DNA of 64,000 nucleotides from Laetiporus sulphureus 93-53 (lineage: Eukaryota > Basidiomycota > Agaricomycetes > Polyporales > Laetiporaceae), in assembly GCF_001632365.1 (NCBI RefSeq), contig NW_024468513.1:649678-713677 (forward strand), given 5' to 3'. The position numbers and the translations under genes were made by a program. The notes under the pieces were generated by a model. The model was given only the letters and a program-made list of their open reading frames with translations, did not search any database and was not told the DNA's origin. Positions 1 to 11,525 of this stretch are shown here, in pieces; the stretch's first letter is position 1, and each line of letters begins with the position of its first letter.

Positions 1-929
1 CCTTTACAGACGCGTTCTGTACAACGCGATCACGTGGTGTGTCCGACCAGCGCCAAAGCTTCGAGCGTCGAATTGCCGTCGGCACGTTGAAACTCCGCGT
101 TCCCCACGGGGGGTCTTCCCTTTGGACCTCGAGTTACGATCTCAGCCTGAGTATAAGGAACGAGTGCGTCTTCCTGTACGAAGGCTGATTTATGAGCCTA
201 TTCAAGATACAACGTTCAAGGCGCAAGGCCCAAGAGGCATGAGACCAAGACTCCAAGCAGGACACGACCAAAAGTCAAGATGACAAGACTGAATAACGCA
301 ACATCTGAGACCATAAAGCATAGCATTCAGCGTTCATGCAACTGAAAGCGCAAGATACTTAGCTCAAGGTGCGATGACGACGTATTGTCAAGCAAGCTCA
401 TAACAGAAGCAAGGAGCAGCGCGAACAAAACGGGAACAAGATGTGATGCGATAACGAAAACAGCCGAGTGAAAGGACGAAGGCAGATGCAAGACGAGAAG
501 ATGCAAGTTGCTAGTCATCAGATGCAAGGTATCGAATGGCAAGAATCAAGACTCAAGGCACGAAAGTCAAAGTGGTAAAGCTCATAGTACGCAAAACCTA
601 AGATGACAGAATCTATGGAAGACACAAGGCTCAAGGCAGCAAGACGAAGGGTACAAAAGTACAACGCAGCGCAAGTCACTACACTAAGGCAGAATCCCGG
701 TCAGCCTATTGATAGGCCGGAATGAAAGGCCAACGTAGATCCAGATGGACCTGTCCGAAGGTTACGTCGTCTGCACAATTGATTGAATAGCATTCTACAG
801 CAGCTGTTCATGACCTGCAAGTGAACAAGCTGATATAGTGAGCTCCGCTGGCCTACAACTATAGCCTAAACACAACCAAGTAGTTTGATAGATGAGCGCC
901 GTGGACATTCCTGTTTCCTACATAATCCG
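1..929. other. Gene-free left edge
   Basis: I see no supportable gene here. Positions about 200-690 are rich in short degenerate units built on CAAG, CTCAAGGC and AAGAC, so the strand is purine-rich and simple in composition. The stretch from about 690 to 929 is the 3' flank of the copper transporter encoded on the minus strand. Confidence 0.6.
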
Positions 930-1601
930 TCAATGACAAGCCATGCCTTTTCCATCCACTGCCACAGACAGCGCAGCATTGATATCCATGTGAGAACCAA
1001 AGATGAAGTGCCCGATGGCTGCGCCGAAGACAACAGCCATGATCAAGTATGCCTGCAGGAAAAGTGGTCATTAGAGTGCCTCATAAAATGATGATATGAG
1101 TAACGCTTACATTGTACGTCATGAAGACGAGCATGAGGAAGAACGATAGGAAGACCGTCAGACCATACAGGACAGCTCGGATGATGCGTGGCAGCAACGG
1201 GAGAGGCGTCCTGCCATAACGGTCAACATTCTTCTTCAGGCATGCATATCAGCGGTTGCTCACCCAACTATCGGCTTCGTCGACGGCAAGCCCGTCAGCA
1301 ACCCTGCGCCCTCTGAGTCGCTCTCGGGCGTGTTCCGTCCACTGCGTGGCACGCGCGCCTTGCCCTTGCCGTCCGCGAGGAGCCGGCGCGCGATCAGCCG
1401 GTCGACGTCGCGCTGCGCGACGCGCAGCCACTCGTACAGCACGCCGAGAGCGAGGATGGCGAGGAAAGAGAACGCGAACGCCGTCTTAGATGAGATGTGC
1501 CACGAGCGGAAGACGACGCAGGTGTCCTCGATCTGCGTATTCCACAGCATGTTCATGCTGCACTTGGGGCCCATGGGCATGTCGTGTCCGCCGTGGTCCA
1601 T
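930..1601 (-). CDS. Ctr-family copper transporter
   Basis: Small membrane protein of the Ctr copper uptake family, which imports Cu(I) through a trimeric pore in the plasma or vacuolar membrane. Three exons (about 1264-1601, 1111-1210 and 930-1052) give about 186 residues. The N terminus starts MDHGGHDMPMGPKC and carries His and Met residues that can bind copper. Transmembrane segment 1 lies around TAFAFSFLAILALG. Exon 2 encodes segment 2 with the MxxxM copper motif (MLVFM), and exon 3 encodes segment 3 with a GxxxG-type packing motif (GAAIG). The loop between segments 1 and 2 is polar and Ser-rich. The start at 1601 is chosen because it opens directly on the Met/His-rich domain; an upstream in-frame ATG at 1733 would add an atypical Arg/Ser-rich leader. 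Short length and the motif layout suggest the Ctr2/vacuolar or Ctr3-like subgroup, but which one is not decidable here. Confidence 0.88.
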
Positions 1602-1923
1602 GATGTCGCTGTTGGGTGGTAACGGGGAGGTGCTGTGAGAGGAATCGAGGCGATGGGCGCCGCGCAGCGAGTGCCTGGTACTTGTACGACGGGGGTGAGA
1701 GTGCGGGATGGAAGACCTGCTATGTATAGGCACCCGGAAACGGGTCTAGTGTGGGCGCCTTTTCTGCTCCCGGCTCACCCATGGCCAGAAGGGTCTTCCA
1801 CCTTTCACATAACTTCGGACTGGCTGAGCGTCCAGCACTAGCAACGGAATGCGGTGACGAAGCAGCTGCATCTACGATATCATGTACAACAATCACATAA
1901 TAGGTCCGCGAGGCGTCCTTCCA

Positions 1924-3133
1924 TCAGACCGTCCTCATCTCCGCATCTTCGTCCTTCTTCCCCAGGTCATGCTTCTGCAGCAGAGCGTCGATTTCCGCAG
2001 GCTTGTATATCTTCGCCTTCGGTGCCTTTGTGATTGGGTCGACGGTCAGCGTTGCAAACTCCACTGCGTTCGGGCAGTAGAACATCAGTCGCGACGTCCA
2101 AGACACATGTAGCAAATGACACTCACGCTTCTCGCTGCCCAGTGTTGTGCTGTCCATCGTCTTGCTCATCACCCGCAGGACCAAGCCTACAGCATCTTCT
2201 ACGCCCATATCCTCGTTGTATTCTTGCTTCAACAGACTCTGCGCCGTGCCACTGTTCGCGCCGATGCATGTCGCCTTCCAGCCCGAATAATTTCCGGATG
2301 GATCTGAGTGGTACAATTGGAATTCGTAGTGCGGGTCATATCCCGCGTAAAGGAGCGAGACGCCAAATGGGCGCAGGCCTGTAACAGCATCAGCGCGATG
2401 CCATGATAGGATCAAATGAGTGCTATTATGGTGAGCGTACCTCCATATTGTGTGTAACCTTGTTTGAGATCACATAGTCGCTGTGCCAGAAGCTCTACAG
2501 GGATGTCTTCATTATAGAGGAACAGATGTTTCTGTGCCGCTTGTCGCGCAAAGTTGACAAGCGAGTTCGCGTCTGCTGTTATTCCAGCCACACCAGCGAC
2601 CACGTTTCTGTATTACGTGCAACGCAAAGTATGAGACAGTGTTACTGTCGGACACAGTCAGGCGGACGAGGATCAGAGCACGTACGAGTTTAACAAGAAG
2701 ATCTTCTCTCCACTCCCGCCGTATCCTCCCTCCTTCGCGCTGGTCAGGTCGAGCAGCTTGCCTGTCACCTTCTTCTCGGCAGCAAGTACAACACCGTCCT
2801 TTGCCAGAACTCCGAGGACAGTACCAGCGTGTGAGATGGCTTCCATAGCATACTCGACTAGCGGGATGGTTGGGTGGTGTTACATGAACAAGTCCTGCCA
2901 AGCTTACTTTGATATAACCGTCCTAAGTGGGAATGTGTCACTTAAATGCACAAAGATGTCATGAACGCTGCTGCTTACCTTCCGGCGAGAAGATCGTGGT
3001 GCGACCTGTTGGTCGGGCGCAATGTTAGTGAGCCTCCTGGTACGCACACAATGCGATCGACGCACTGTCATAACGTCTAGCCTGTAGGTTCTGTTAGCTA
3101 AAGCTTGCGCATAGCAAGCAGTTTACGTACCAT
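1924..3133 (-). CDS. PRE9: 20S proteasome alpha subunit, PSMA4/Pre9 type
   Basis: Alpha-ring subunit of the 20S proteasome (alpha3, yeast Pre9, human PSMA4). The joined N terminus reads [16 protein letters not shown], then GRLYQIEYAMEA, the alpha-subunit signature that forms the ring gate and H0 helix. Later exons contain [24 protein letters not shown] and [17 protein letters not shown] segments that fit this subunit closely, and the C terminus is acidic (KKDEDAE). The 5' end is split in an unusual way: the ATG stands alone in coding exon 1 (3131-3133), followed by exons of 16 nt (3066-3081), 27 nt (2979-3005) and 15 nt (2908-2922). Each junction is GT-AG and the joined phases restore the invariant residues. 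Larger exons follow from about 2880 down to the stop at 1924. As a constitutive complex member it should be broadly expressed; no PACE-like element was looked for in detail. Confidence 0.93.
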
Positions 3134-3504
3134 GGTGCTGAAGGGGGGGTGAGGGAAGGAGCGGTCTTGCGCAGGTTGACGCGTCCGTGTTACGTGTCGT
3201 GCACTCCCATCGAGATCGGAGATTGCCGACGCGCTTTACGCGCCCCAGGTCGGTTTCGAAGGCTGCTTCTCCTCCTCGCTCTCGACGACGACGCCTATTT
3301 ACGCCCTTGGATGGACAGCTCGCGTTTCTAATGCGGGGTGCGATATCATTCTCTCCTTTTGATAGTAGCGAGCGTAGGCTTATCCGATGCCAATATCCTT
3401 TAGGCCGTCGTGTACAAGGTCCTCCGAGCTCATCTTTCAGCAATAATGGTCACTCGCTAGTTCAGTTCTCTAGTTCAATCTACCTTTCAGGCATATTCTA
3501 TGAT

Positions 3505-4264
3505 CTACAGCCCTCCTGTCATCTCCGACAACTGCTTTAACACGACCTTCACCTTCTCCTCTATGCTCTGCTGCATACCGACCACAATGACGCCCTCCTC
3601 GCCCTCGGGACTTTCAAGTGTCTGCAACTGGCTGTCCACCATGTTCGCCTTCATGTAATGCCCTTGTCTCCTTGTGATCCTCGCCAGCAGCAGATCCCGC
3701 TCGCCCTTGATGAAGACGAAATACGTCGGCAAGGCTTCCGGAGGCAGCGGCGGCTCGAGCTCGTGCAGGGGCTTCGGCAGATTTGAACGCAGCTTTCCTC
3801 GGAGAATATCGCGGTAATATTTGCGGAGTGCAGAGCAAGCGATGATTGCACCTGCACGGTATCGGTGTGGTTTGGAACTGGCCGTCTCAGATGGTTCTTG
3901 GGCATGTTCGGGGACAGGTGTAGGATTCGGGGTATGGTCATTTTGCTGCTCGGCGATCAGATGCTCTGCGCTGGTACGCAGGAGAGTGAGCCACGGTTCC
4001 CTGTCGGCGTCTGTGAGCGGCTGACCGGAGGACATCTTCTTGATGTTTTCCGGTGGATGCAGGTCGTCACCCTCGATATACGGCAGGTCTAGTCTCTCGC
4101 ATAGTGCTTTGGCAAGTGTTGTCTTTCCTGTTGCTGCAACGCCCTGTATTGCGCGAAGTATGAGTCGGAATGAGAACTGGCTAACATGGAGTGTTCGATA
4201 AGTGTTAACAGACCATCACAACAATGAGCATTGGTTTCGGGAAGTTCTGCTCTGGTTTGGACAT
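3505..4264 (-). CDS. Gluconokinase
   Basis: Cytosolic gluconate kinase (GntK family, EC 2.7.1.12), which phosphorylates D-gluconate to 6-phosphogluconate and so feeds the pentose phosphate pathway. Exon 1 (4214-4264) encodes MSKPEQNFPKPMLIVVM; exon 2 opens with the Walker A loop GVAATGKTTLAKAL. Then come the family motifs EGDDLHPPENIKKMSSGQPL and DADREPWL, the CSALRKYYRDILR segment, FVFIKGERDLLLARITRRQGHYM with the lid-domain arginines, and the typical end ESPEGEEGVIVV. The predicted protein is about 229 residues, longer than bacterial GntK (about 175) because of a hydrophilic insertion of roughly 30 residues after HLIAEQQND. Its intron donor is GTCTGT, a weak site. The start lies about 170 bp from the divergently transcribed RPR2 gene, so the two probably share a promoter region. 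Confidence 0.92.
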
Positions 4265-4431
4265 GCCGCACAAGGGAAGGCAACAACGCGAATATAGTGC
4301 TGGTGCCAGTGAATGTCGCAGGACGATGTCGAGCCCAACAGGCGTAGGTGAGAGACACGGTGGCATCGGGCCGGAAGCCGGTGGCGCCGCGTTCGCAGGT
4401 TGCGTTCGACGTCTACTATATCTACACCATC

Positions 4432-5296
4432 ATGGCCAAGAAGAATAAAAACAATGACCAGGATTCGACACCGTCTCTCAGTGGTGTCGCAAACAGAGAC
4501 ATTCTGCAACGATTGAATTTCCTCTACCAAGCCAGCGCATACCTTCAGTCCATCTCACAAGACCCTACCGCGAAGCCAATCGACCGGGGCAGACCGTCAA
4601 AACTATCACCCTTACAAGGGCCCTCGAAAGCTGAGAAGAAAGAAATTAGGAGGAAGCAACGACATCCAAACACTGCTGTTGAGCTGTCCAGGGAATATAT
4701 CAAGTCGATGAAGATCATCGGCCAGAAGACGATGGTGAAGATGTGAGCTTCGTCGTCGCTCTTCTCCATGTGCATCCTGCTGAGCTATTGCAGGGATCCG
4801 AACGTCAAGCGCACGATGTGCAAAAAGTGCAATAGTTTGTTGATTCCTGGGACAACGGCGTTGGTGCGGGTGAAGTGTGAGTAATTATTAGCATCTCAAT
4901 TCATTGTATATCATGTTTGACGATTGAACACTAGCATCACCCTCGCATGGCCATCTCATCTCTTACACCTGCTTATCGTGCACGGCCGCAAGGCGTATAC
5001 CAGCGCCGCCAATCCTCGACCCAGATGCTTCGCCATCGACTACGGGTGCATTGCCAGCAACAACGGATGCACAGCCATCTGCAAGTACGTCGAGCGCACC
5101 GACAGATGATGCGCCGATGGAAGTGGATGCTACCCACGTGCCGGCTGAGGCCATTGGAACCATGCGGAAGCCTATAGTCCGGAGGAGGAGAAGGCAGAAG
5201 CACAAGAAGAAAACGGTCGAACCGCGGCTACCGCCTCTATTCCAGCGAAAGGGGCATGTGGTCTTCAGAGGGAATGAGAGGTTGGAGGAGACATGA
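4432..5296 (+). CDS. RPR2: Ribonuclease P protein subunit, RPR2/Rpp21 family
   Basis: Protein subunit of nuclear RNase P, the ribonucleoprotein that removes 5' leaders from pre-tRNA. Exon 1 (from ATG 4432) encodes a basic N terminus (MAKKNKN) and the paired helices QRLNFLYQASAYLQSI and SREYIKSMKIIGQKTMVKM. Exon 2 gives DPNVKRTMCKKCNSLLIPG and exon 3 gives SYTCLSC, together the two CxxC knuckles that bind zinc in Rpr2. The C-terminal tail is Pro/Ser/Ala-rich and ends with a strongly basic run (RRRRRQKHKKK) likely to contact RNA or act as a nuclear signal. The predicted size, about 245 residues, exceeds yeast Rpr2 (144) because of this tail. The related MRP subunit Snm1 shares the fold, but the helical domain is closer to Rpp21/Rpr2. 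Confidence 0.87.
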
Positions 5297-5830
5297 AGTT
5301 CGGTGCGCGTTAGAATGATTCTGCGGGTGACATCGCCCAAACTCATAAGATCTCACGAAATCTCGTGTTTCGATATAGATATAGTGATTAGATGTCGATT
5401 TGCAAGTGGCATGATATGGACATTCTACTTTGCCGCCGATTTGCATGCTGTTTGCGCACATGTGTAATGACTTGTATTCTTTCTGGTGGCGTTCCTTTTC
5501 GCAGATGGCGTGCAACAGCCTGTGCTGAGTGCTCATCTACATCACGGCATCATAATCAGAAATCTCAAAGGTGATACAGTAGAGACCAATCAAGACTGCA
5601 AGGCCGTATGGTGTATCACAGTTATACCGATAAAGCCATGCTGGAAGAATGTCTGTATCCGGCAAGTGACCTCAGTGGTGCATGTTGTTTCGCACCGGCG
5701 AGACGCTGGGCTGGTGCACTGTTGCATCACGCTATACATTACGCAGAGAAAGAAAAACAGAAGAACAATGCTACGGACACAGCAAACGAACAAATTTTGC
5801 GTGAAACGGGAAGCAGCAAACGGGTCAGCT
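5297..5830. other. Convergent 3' flank between RPR2 and SMD3
   Basis: About 530 bases lying between the 3' ends of two convergent genes. Reading both strands gave only short frames with no recognisable domain or plausible splice context. I see no RNA gene or repeat here. Confidence 0.6.
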
Positions 5831-6449
5831 TCATCGCCTGATGCCGCGTGCAGCTGGTACGCCACGACCACGACGAGCTAGAGAGCACGGCTGTCAGCAG
5901 CTTGTTATGAGTAATACGAAGAACGCATGACGCACCGTTGGCTGTATGAAAGAATGACCATCAGTTCTACGAGCAAACTACAAAGAACATGACACGTACC
6001 TCGCATGATGGTTGCCCTCCCACGTGCCGTACCGATACCTCTTCCCCTCATCGCATTCGGGCCAACACGCTTGAACCTAAGGTAAAGTAAAAGGTGAGAA
6101 GGAATCCCAAGGTAAAGAACGACGACTCACATCGGCGCGTTCTGCAACATGTCTGGGACAATGAAGAAGCGGATCATACTTCCCCTAATGTACACCTGGT
6201 CAAGCTGCGACACACGACCATCTCGCCCGGTAACCGTGATGTCCTTCAAAGAGATGTTCAAGTTGTCCTCGGCTGCGTTGTGGCGAAGACAGGATTAGTG
6301 CGTTAGCGCAACGAGTACGCGGCAGGTATAGACGTACCTTCAGCGAGCTTGCCGCGATATAGCTGGCCCGTCTTGAGTTCAACAGTGATAATGTGCCCAA
6401 GGGATTCATGTAGTAGCTTGACGGGCACTCCGAGACCTGCGGTAGTCAT
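5831..6449 (-). CDS. SMD3: Small nuclear ribonucleoprotein Sm D3
   Basis: Core Sm protein of the spliceosomal snRNPs. It joins the D3-B pair in the heptameric ring on the Sm site of U1, U2, U4 and U5 snRNAs. The start at 6449 gives [19 protein letters not shown]; the Sm1 motif follows ([17 protein letters not shown], then EDNLNISL) and the Sm2 motif is [20 protein letters not shown]. The tail [19 protein letters not shown] continues into an Arg-Gly-rich end ([11 protein letters not shown]), the region known to carry symmetric dimethylarginine in this family. There are at least five coding exons. The last junctions are best explained by a 6-nt exon at 5936-5941 (residues A-N-A at its edges), although skipping it would also keep the frame. 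An upstream in-frame Met would add a non-conserved leader, so it was rejected. Confidence 0.93.
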
Positions 6450-6961
6450 TTTTGAGTGGAAGAGGGGAGCACGACGAGAACGCGGTTCGGATGAAGCAAG
6501 TGGCAATAAGCGCCAGTGCTTACTATGTGAAGTTACCGGCCAAAAACTCTCGAGAATCTCTTACAAGATAAGATAAGATGCGATCAGAACTATTTTGAGC
6601 TTCCTCGGCCGGGCAACTTCTCGAAGCTCGTTGCACCGTTGCGTTGCGCAGAAGACGAGCACACTGCTAAGTTCGACCGTTGGGAGTACTTTCAGTACAT
6701 TCAGCGTACATTCTCACCTCGTATAGAAGTGAGTCTGCAGCGTAACGTGATAACAAGGTTCATATTGACTGTTAATTGTCCTGTACGGCACTCAGCATTT
6801 CAGCTCCTCATTCTCGGAGTCTGCGCATCGCGCTTTCGCTTTCTTCCATAGTAGAAGCTCGACAGTCACTGTACCCTGCGCCACTATTTGGATCCCGCTG
6901 CTGTGCTCAACTTATCCATCGCTGCCATACCATTATTTCTGCGGGGTGCACATGTCAAACC
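6450..6961. promoter_or_regulatory. Divergent intergenic region SMD3 / CLC
   Basis: About 510 bases separate the start codons of two divergently transcribed genes, so both promoters must lie here. There is no obvious TATA box for either gene and no supportable coding frame. An in-frame extension upstream of ATG 6962 exists but encodes a Ser/Arg/Cys-rich peptide without family support. Confidence 0.5.
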
Positions 6962-9900
6962 ATGCGTTTGGGAAAGAGCATTTCAAATCCTGCGCTATCG
7001 TCCCACACGGAGGAAATCCCTCCTGGTCCTCTAAGTGGACCGTCTGATCCTGTTTGGCGTCGTCAACGACTCCTCCGAATAGGCAATGATGTGCACGAGG
7101 CAGACGAGACATCTGCCCTCCGCGCGGATCCGCCGGAGTGTGCCACATCGTATGGCACGCTTCCCAACCTCGGCCACTCCGAGAGGAGCAAGTCCAAGTC
7201 CACATTTACCCTGCGTCATGGCCTACGCCCACTTCATGGCCTCCGGATACCTCTTCACTTCAAGTCGAGGTCGACACCAGGATCGCCGCGTTCCTACTTC
7301 TCTATCAGAGACTCCTACGTCCCGGGCCAGCGCCCCATATCAGCTTACGACCTACTCAAGGATGACATTGACTCTGCAGAGCCGATAGTGGATGTGAAGA
7401 CCAACGGCATCCGAGTCTGGTACTCGTCCTTTACCTCCATCGATTGGCTCCATGACGTCATCAAAGACTCTGCTCGACAGTCGCACCTGCGCAAGCACAA
7501 GTCGCTCCGGGGCAGGATGCTGCGCCAGCTGGACAGGGGCATCGGTTGGATCATCGTGACCATTGTCGGCTTCCTTACGGCGGTTATCGCCTTCCTGATT
7601 GTGCGCAGCGAGCAGTGGCTATTCGATCTCAAGGAAGGATACTGTCATGATGACTGGAAGAAGGCGAAGCGGTTCTGTTGTGCAATGGAGGATGATTCAA
7701 TCCGTAGCTTGCATATGCCCTTCCTCACATACTCAGCGAAGGGATCCTGTCCCTCTTGGCGTACATGGGCTGATATCTTCGGGGAAACACTGGAAGAGAA
7801 AGGAGAATGGATAGGATTTGAAGCGGAAATGGTTGAATATATCGCGTATGCTATCATCGCGGTCGGTACCATCCCCTTGCTTTATATGCTAGGGCATGGA
7901 TCTGACTGCTCAGCAACCTTAGTTGACACTGGCCGTCGTGTCATCTTTGTTAACAATACATCTCACAACATCTACCAGTTTTACAACATGGAAGGACTCT
8001 GGAGTGCTTTCTCCAGAATTTACTGACCCAGATGAGGATCAAAAGGTCGCACAAATACTGACGGAGACGGAACCTAAACGGAAAGTAATGTACTACGTAG
8101 GTGTCATTTTGTGCGCTGAGGCGGGCGTAGAGCGAGAGCATGTCGCGGGAGAAGTTGCTCGAAATACCACAAGGATCCATGCTTCTTTTTACGCGAGTTT
8201 ACGTAAATGATGATCGCTTATGATTTTACAGGCTGCTGGAAGTGGAATACCGGAGATTAAGACAATTCTATCCGGTAAGTCTCCGTCGTGCACACGGGAC
8301 ACGGCAATGCTCATTTGCCCGATTGCAGGTTTCGTCATTCATGGCTATCTCGGAGGACGTACTTTGTTCACCAAGGCGGTTGGTCTTGCACTCTCCGTTG
8401 CGTCGGGCCTCTCCTTGGGCAAGGAAGGGCCATTCGTTCATATTGCGTCATGCATCGGAAACATCGTCAGCAGGTTCTTCAGCAAATATGAGAATAATGA
8501 AGGTTTATTATCCGTTATCCTCGTCTGGACGGTTCATGGATGCTGTACACGATAGGGAAGAGACGCGAGATTTTAAGTGCTGCCAGTGCAGCCGGTGTCG
8601 CTGTGGCTTTCGGTGCCCCAATTGGTGGCGTTCTGTTCAGTTTGGAGGAGGTTTCGTATTTCTTCCCGGCAAAGGTCATGTGGCGAAGGTAGGACCGTTG
8701 TAAGGCAATAGCCTCGGTACTCAAAAGCAAGCCCTAGTTTCTTCTGTGCCATGGTGGCTGCGATGACACTCAAGTTCTTGGACCCGTTTGGCAGTGGGAA
8801 ACTGGTGTTGTTACAGGTTACCTACGAGAAGGTGAGCGATGAATTATTTTGAGATAACACAGTCTGATCATAGATTTCAGGATTGGCATGCATATGAGCT
8901 TATATTCTTCCTCTTACTCGGGGTTTTTGGGGTATGTGATTGTTTCAAATGGAATGACTTCAACAATCTGACTCTGACATGTAGGGAGTTTGGGGAGCCT
9001 ACTTCTCGAAGCTCAACTACCGCTGGAGCAAACATGTTCGAAGTGGGACGTGGCTGAAGACCCATCCTGTTGCAGAAGTGGTCCTCGTAAGCCCGAAGTC
9101 GGACTAATATCAAGATCATGTCAATTTGATGCTTGATGGACACAGGTCACTCTAGCGACAACAGTGTTCTGCTTTCTCAACGTGTTCACTCGCATGGGTA
9201 CCACGGAGCTCGTGTATAACCTCTTTGCAGAGTGTCGGTCTGGTGACCCCAATGCTCAGTTAGGCCTTTGCGTGCTCGATCCTCCGGAGCAGGCTATGCC
9301 GGTCATACGCGCTATCCTCGTCGCTCTAGTTGTAAAGGGCGCGCTGACTATCGTCACTTTCGGCATCAAGCTGCCCGCCGGCATCTTCATTCCGTCTCTC
9401 GCAGGTGGGTGATGTGTTAATGACCAATGGACAACTACTCATCCCATGCAGTCGGAGCATGCGCTGGTCGTATTGTCGGCATATTAGTCCAGTGGTTGCA
9501 GTACTCAAATCCAGATAGCACGATATTCGCGTCATGCAAAGGCGACCTCGACTGTGTGATCCCGGGATTGTACGCCATGGTCGGCGCAGCCGCCTCACTC
9601 TCCGGAGTAACAGTGCGTAACGGGTAACGTCAACGTCGGATCTCTGCATTCACGCTTATATCGCACAGCGCACGACAGTCTCCCTGGCTGTCATCATGTT
9701 TGAGCTCACGGACACGTTGACGTATGCTGTTCCAGTAATGTTGTCCGTGCTCGTTGCGAAGACTGTGGCCGATGCTTTAGAACCGAAGGGAATCTATGAC
9801 GTTGTCATTGAGTGTGTCCGCTTCGGCGATCATATCGCAAAGATGCTCATTAACTTTTCAGGCTCTCGCAATTGCCGTACCTTGATGCGAAACTCAATTA

Positions 9901-10652
9901 CGTTTGGGACAATCACCAGATTGATGACGTTGTAAGTGATGGCTGGCGCTGGCCATGAATTGGCCACTGAGGTTTCCAGTGTAGATGGGTCGCGAAGTCG
10001 ATACGATTTGCGTTGACCACGAGAACACGGTCAAGAGCCTGCGAGATCAATTACAGCGTCTCCTCGTAAATGGCAACTCCGATAGTGGTTTTCCTATCCT
10101 GAGGAACGTCGGCGTTAAGAAGCGAATGGTTGGTTATATCGGCGCGAACGAGCTGGAGCACGCACTCAGTAAGCCCTTATGCACTGTCAACTGATTGTAA
10201 AGGTTTACAATTCGGGCAAAATACAGGCATTGTTGCTGATAATGCAGACGAGAGAGTGTTCTTCCATCCCAACAACACATATACGCATGGGAGACGGATG
10301 ACCTCTTCGACGTCCTCTCTGGCAGAGACTGGCTCCTATATGGTGGACATCGATCCCTTTGACTTCAGCCCTTACATGGATAAGGTAGGATTCATGCTTT
10401 GCCAACCGCGCTGTATAGGGCTGAGGGTATGCCGCCATTAGGCACCCTTGACTATCCAATCGAATTCCCCTCTCGAGTTGGCGCAGCAGTTCTTCACCAA
10501 GCTGGGTGCTAGATACGTCGTAGTCATTGACACCGACGGATATTGTGAGTGAAACCCTCCTAGTACGGTATTCACGCTCATCGAGGAATATGTCAGACGA
10601 GGGCGTGATTGACAAGAAAGCTTGGTTAGCATTCCTCCACGAGCTAGAATAG
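6962..10652 (+). CDS. CLC-family chloride/proton antiporter
   Basis: Multi-pass CLC protein with C-terminal CBS domains, of the ClC-3/4/5 and yeast Gef1 type found in Golgi, endosome or vacuole membranes, where chloride uptake supports acidification. The cytosolic N terminus (about 170 residues) is followed by the first helix around [19 protein letters not shown]. Later exons carry the selectivity motifs [15 protein letters not shown] (gating glutamate) and GIFIPSLA. The segment [11 protein letters not shown] keeps the second glutamate that in ClC-5 (E268) hands protons through, spaced 57 residues after the gating glutamate as in ClC-5. The presence of both predicts a coupled 2Cl-/H+ exchanger, not a channel. 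CBS1 lies near [16 protein letters not shown] and CBS2 near [20 protein letters not shown]; the protein ends [10 protein letters not shown]. There are about twelve exons. The luminal loop after [19 protein letters not shown] is Cys-rich. Confidence 0.92.
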
Positions 10653-11525
10653 CACGAATAGTGAATAACGACAACTACCACAATGCGGCTCCGTTTGCAT
10701 TTTTCTGCATCTACATTGTATTAACACTGTTGAACGAATCATGTACCACTACACGGATTTTGGAGAACTCGCTGCACATCGTAGCTGATGAACAATTCCT
10801 TGCATATACCGCATCCTATCATAACTTTCTCAAATACATCACCCGTGCATAAATAGTTGTATATGGCATTCGTCATCCTCAGCTGGTTTATAGCGGCGGA
10901 CGAGCCAGCGGCCTGGCTAGCGCTCAAGTAGGGAGCCGACGGCGCTTCACTTCCTCTGCACGCTCACACTTGACTGACAAATCATTTATTCACAAACGCA
11001 CATGCCGCTGTACGTCTCGTAGCTTGCAGTCTGACACCTTCGATTCAGTAAACTTTGAGTCTTCTCACTTCGTATGAACGAGGCGGTATTTGTCAAATCC
11101 GGCGCCGCCGAGGTGAGCCATTTGACTGTTTCACTGCTACAGTAATGGTATCATTCTCATTCGGTGAGATTCTTTAGTGAAGACGAGAAAAGTCGACCTC
11201 GATTCTTGAAGGGAAACTGCATAGAAACAAGAGCATCCTGAAATCTCTCTGGGCTTGTACAATCGAAATCTCTGTTCCTCATCAAATATCGCAATAACCG
11301 AAGGGACGCACTCTCTGTATGATGAATAGTAGTCAGCTCTGACGTGCGATTGCTCAACGTCAACTTCTGGGTGATTAGCCTTCCGGTTTTTGATCATCCC
11401 ACGTCCGAACCGACATCTCATTCAACACCGTCAAACGCTCAGCTCACGTTTTTACCGAGGACATTATTGATTGTAATTGGTCTGTCTACGTAGGCAGTCA
11501 TGGAAGCTTGCACTTCCGCCGACGG
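10653..11525. other. Convergent 3' flank, CLC / P-loop ATPase
   Basis: About 870 bases between convergent gene ends. One minus-strand frame at 11157-11363 (containing RYLMRNRDFDCTSPERFQ) has protein-like composition, but it has no recognisable family, start context or neighbouring exons. I therefore leave the region unassigned. Confidence 0.45.

Noticed and set aside
11137..11421. Minus-strand frame between CLC and the ATPase as a small gene
   Set aside because: Protein-like in part, but no start context, family, or splice partners; left as unassigned.
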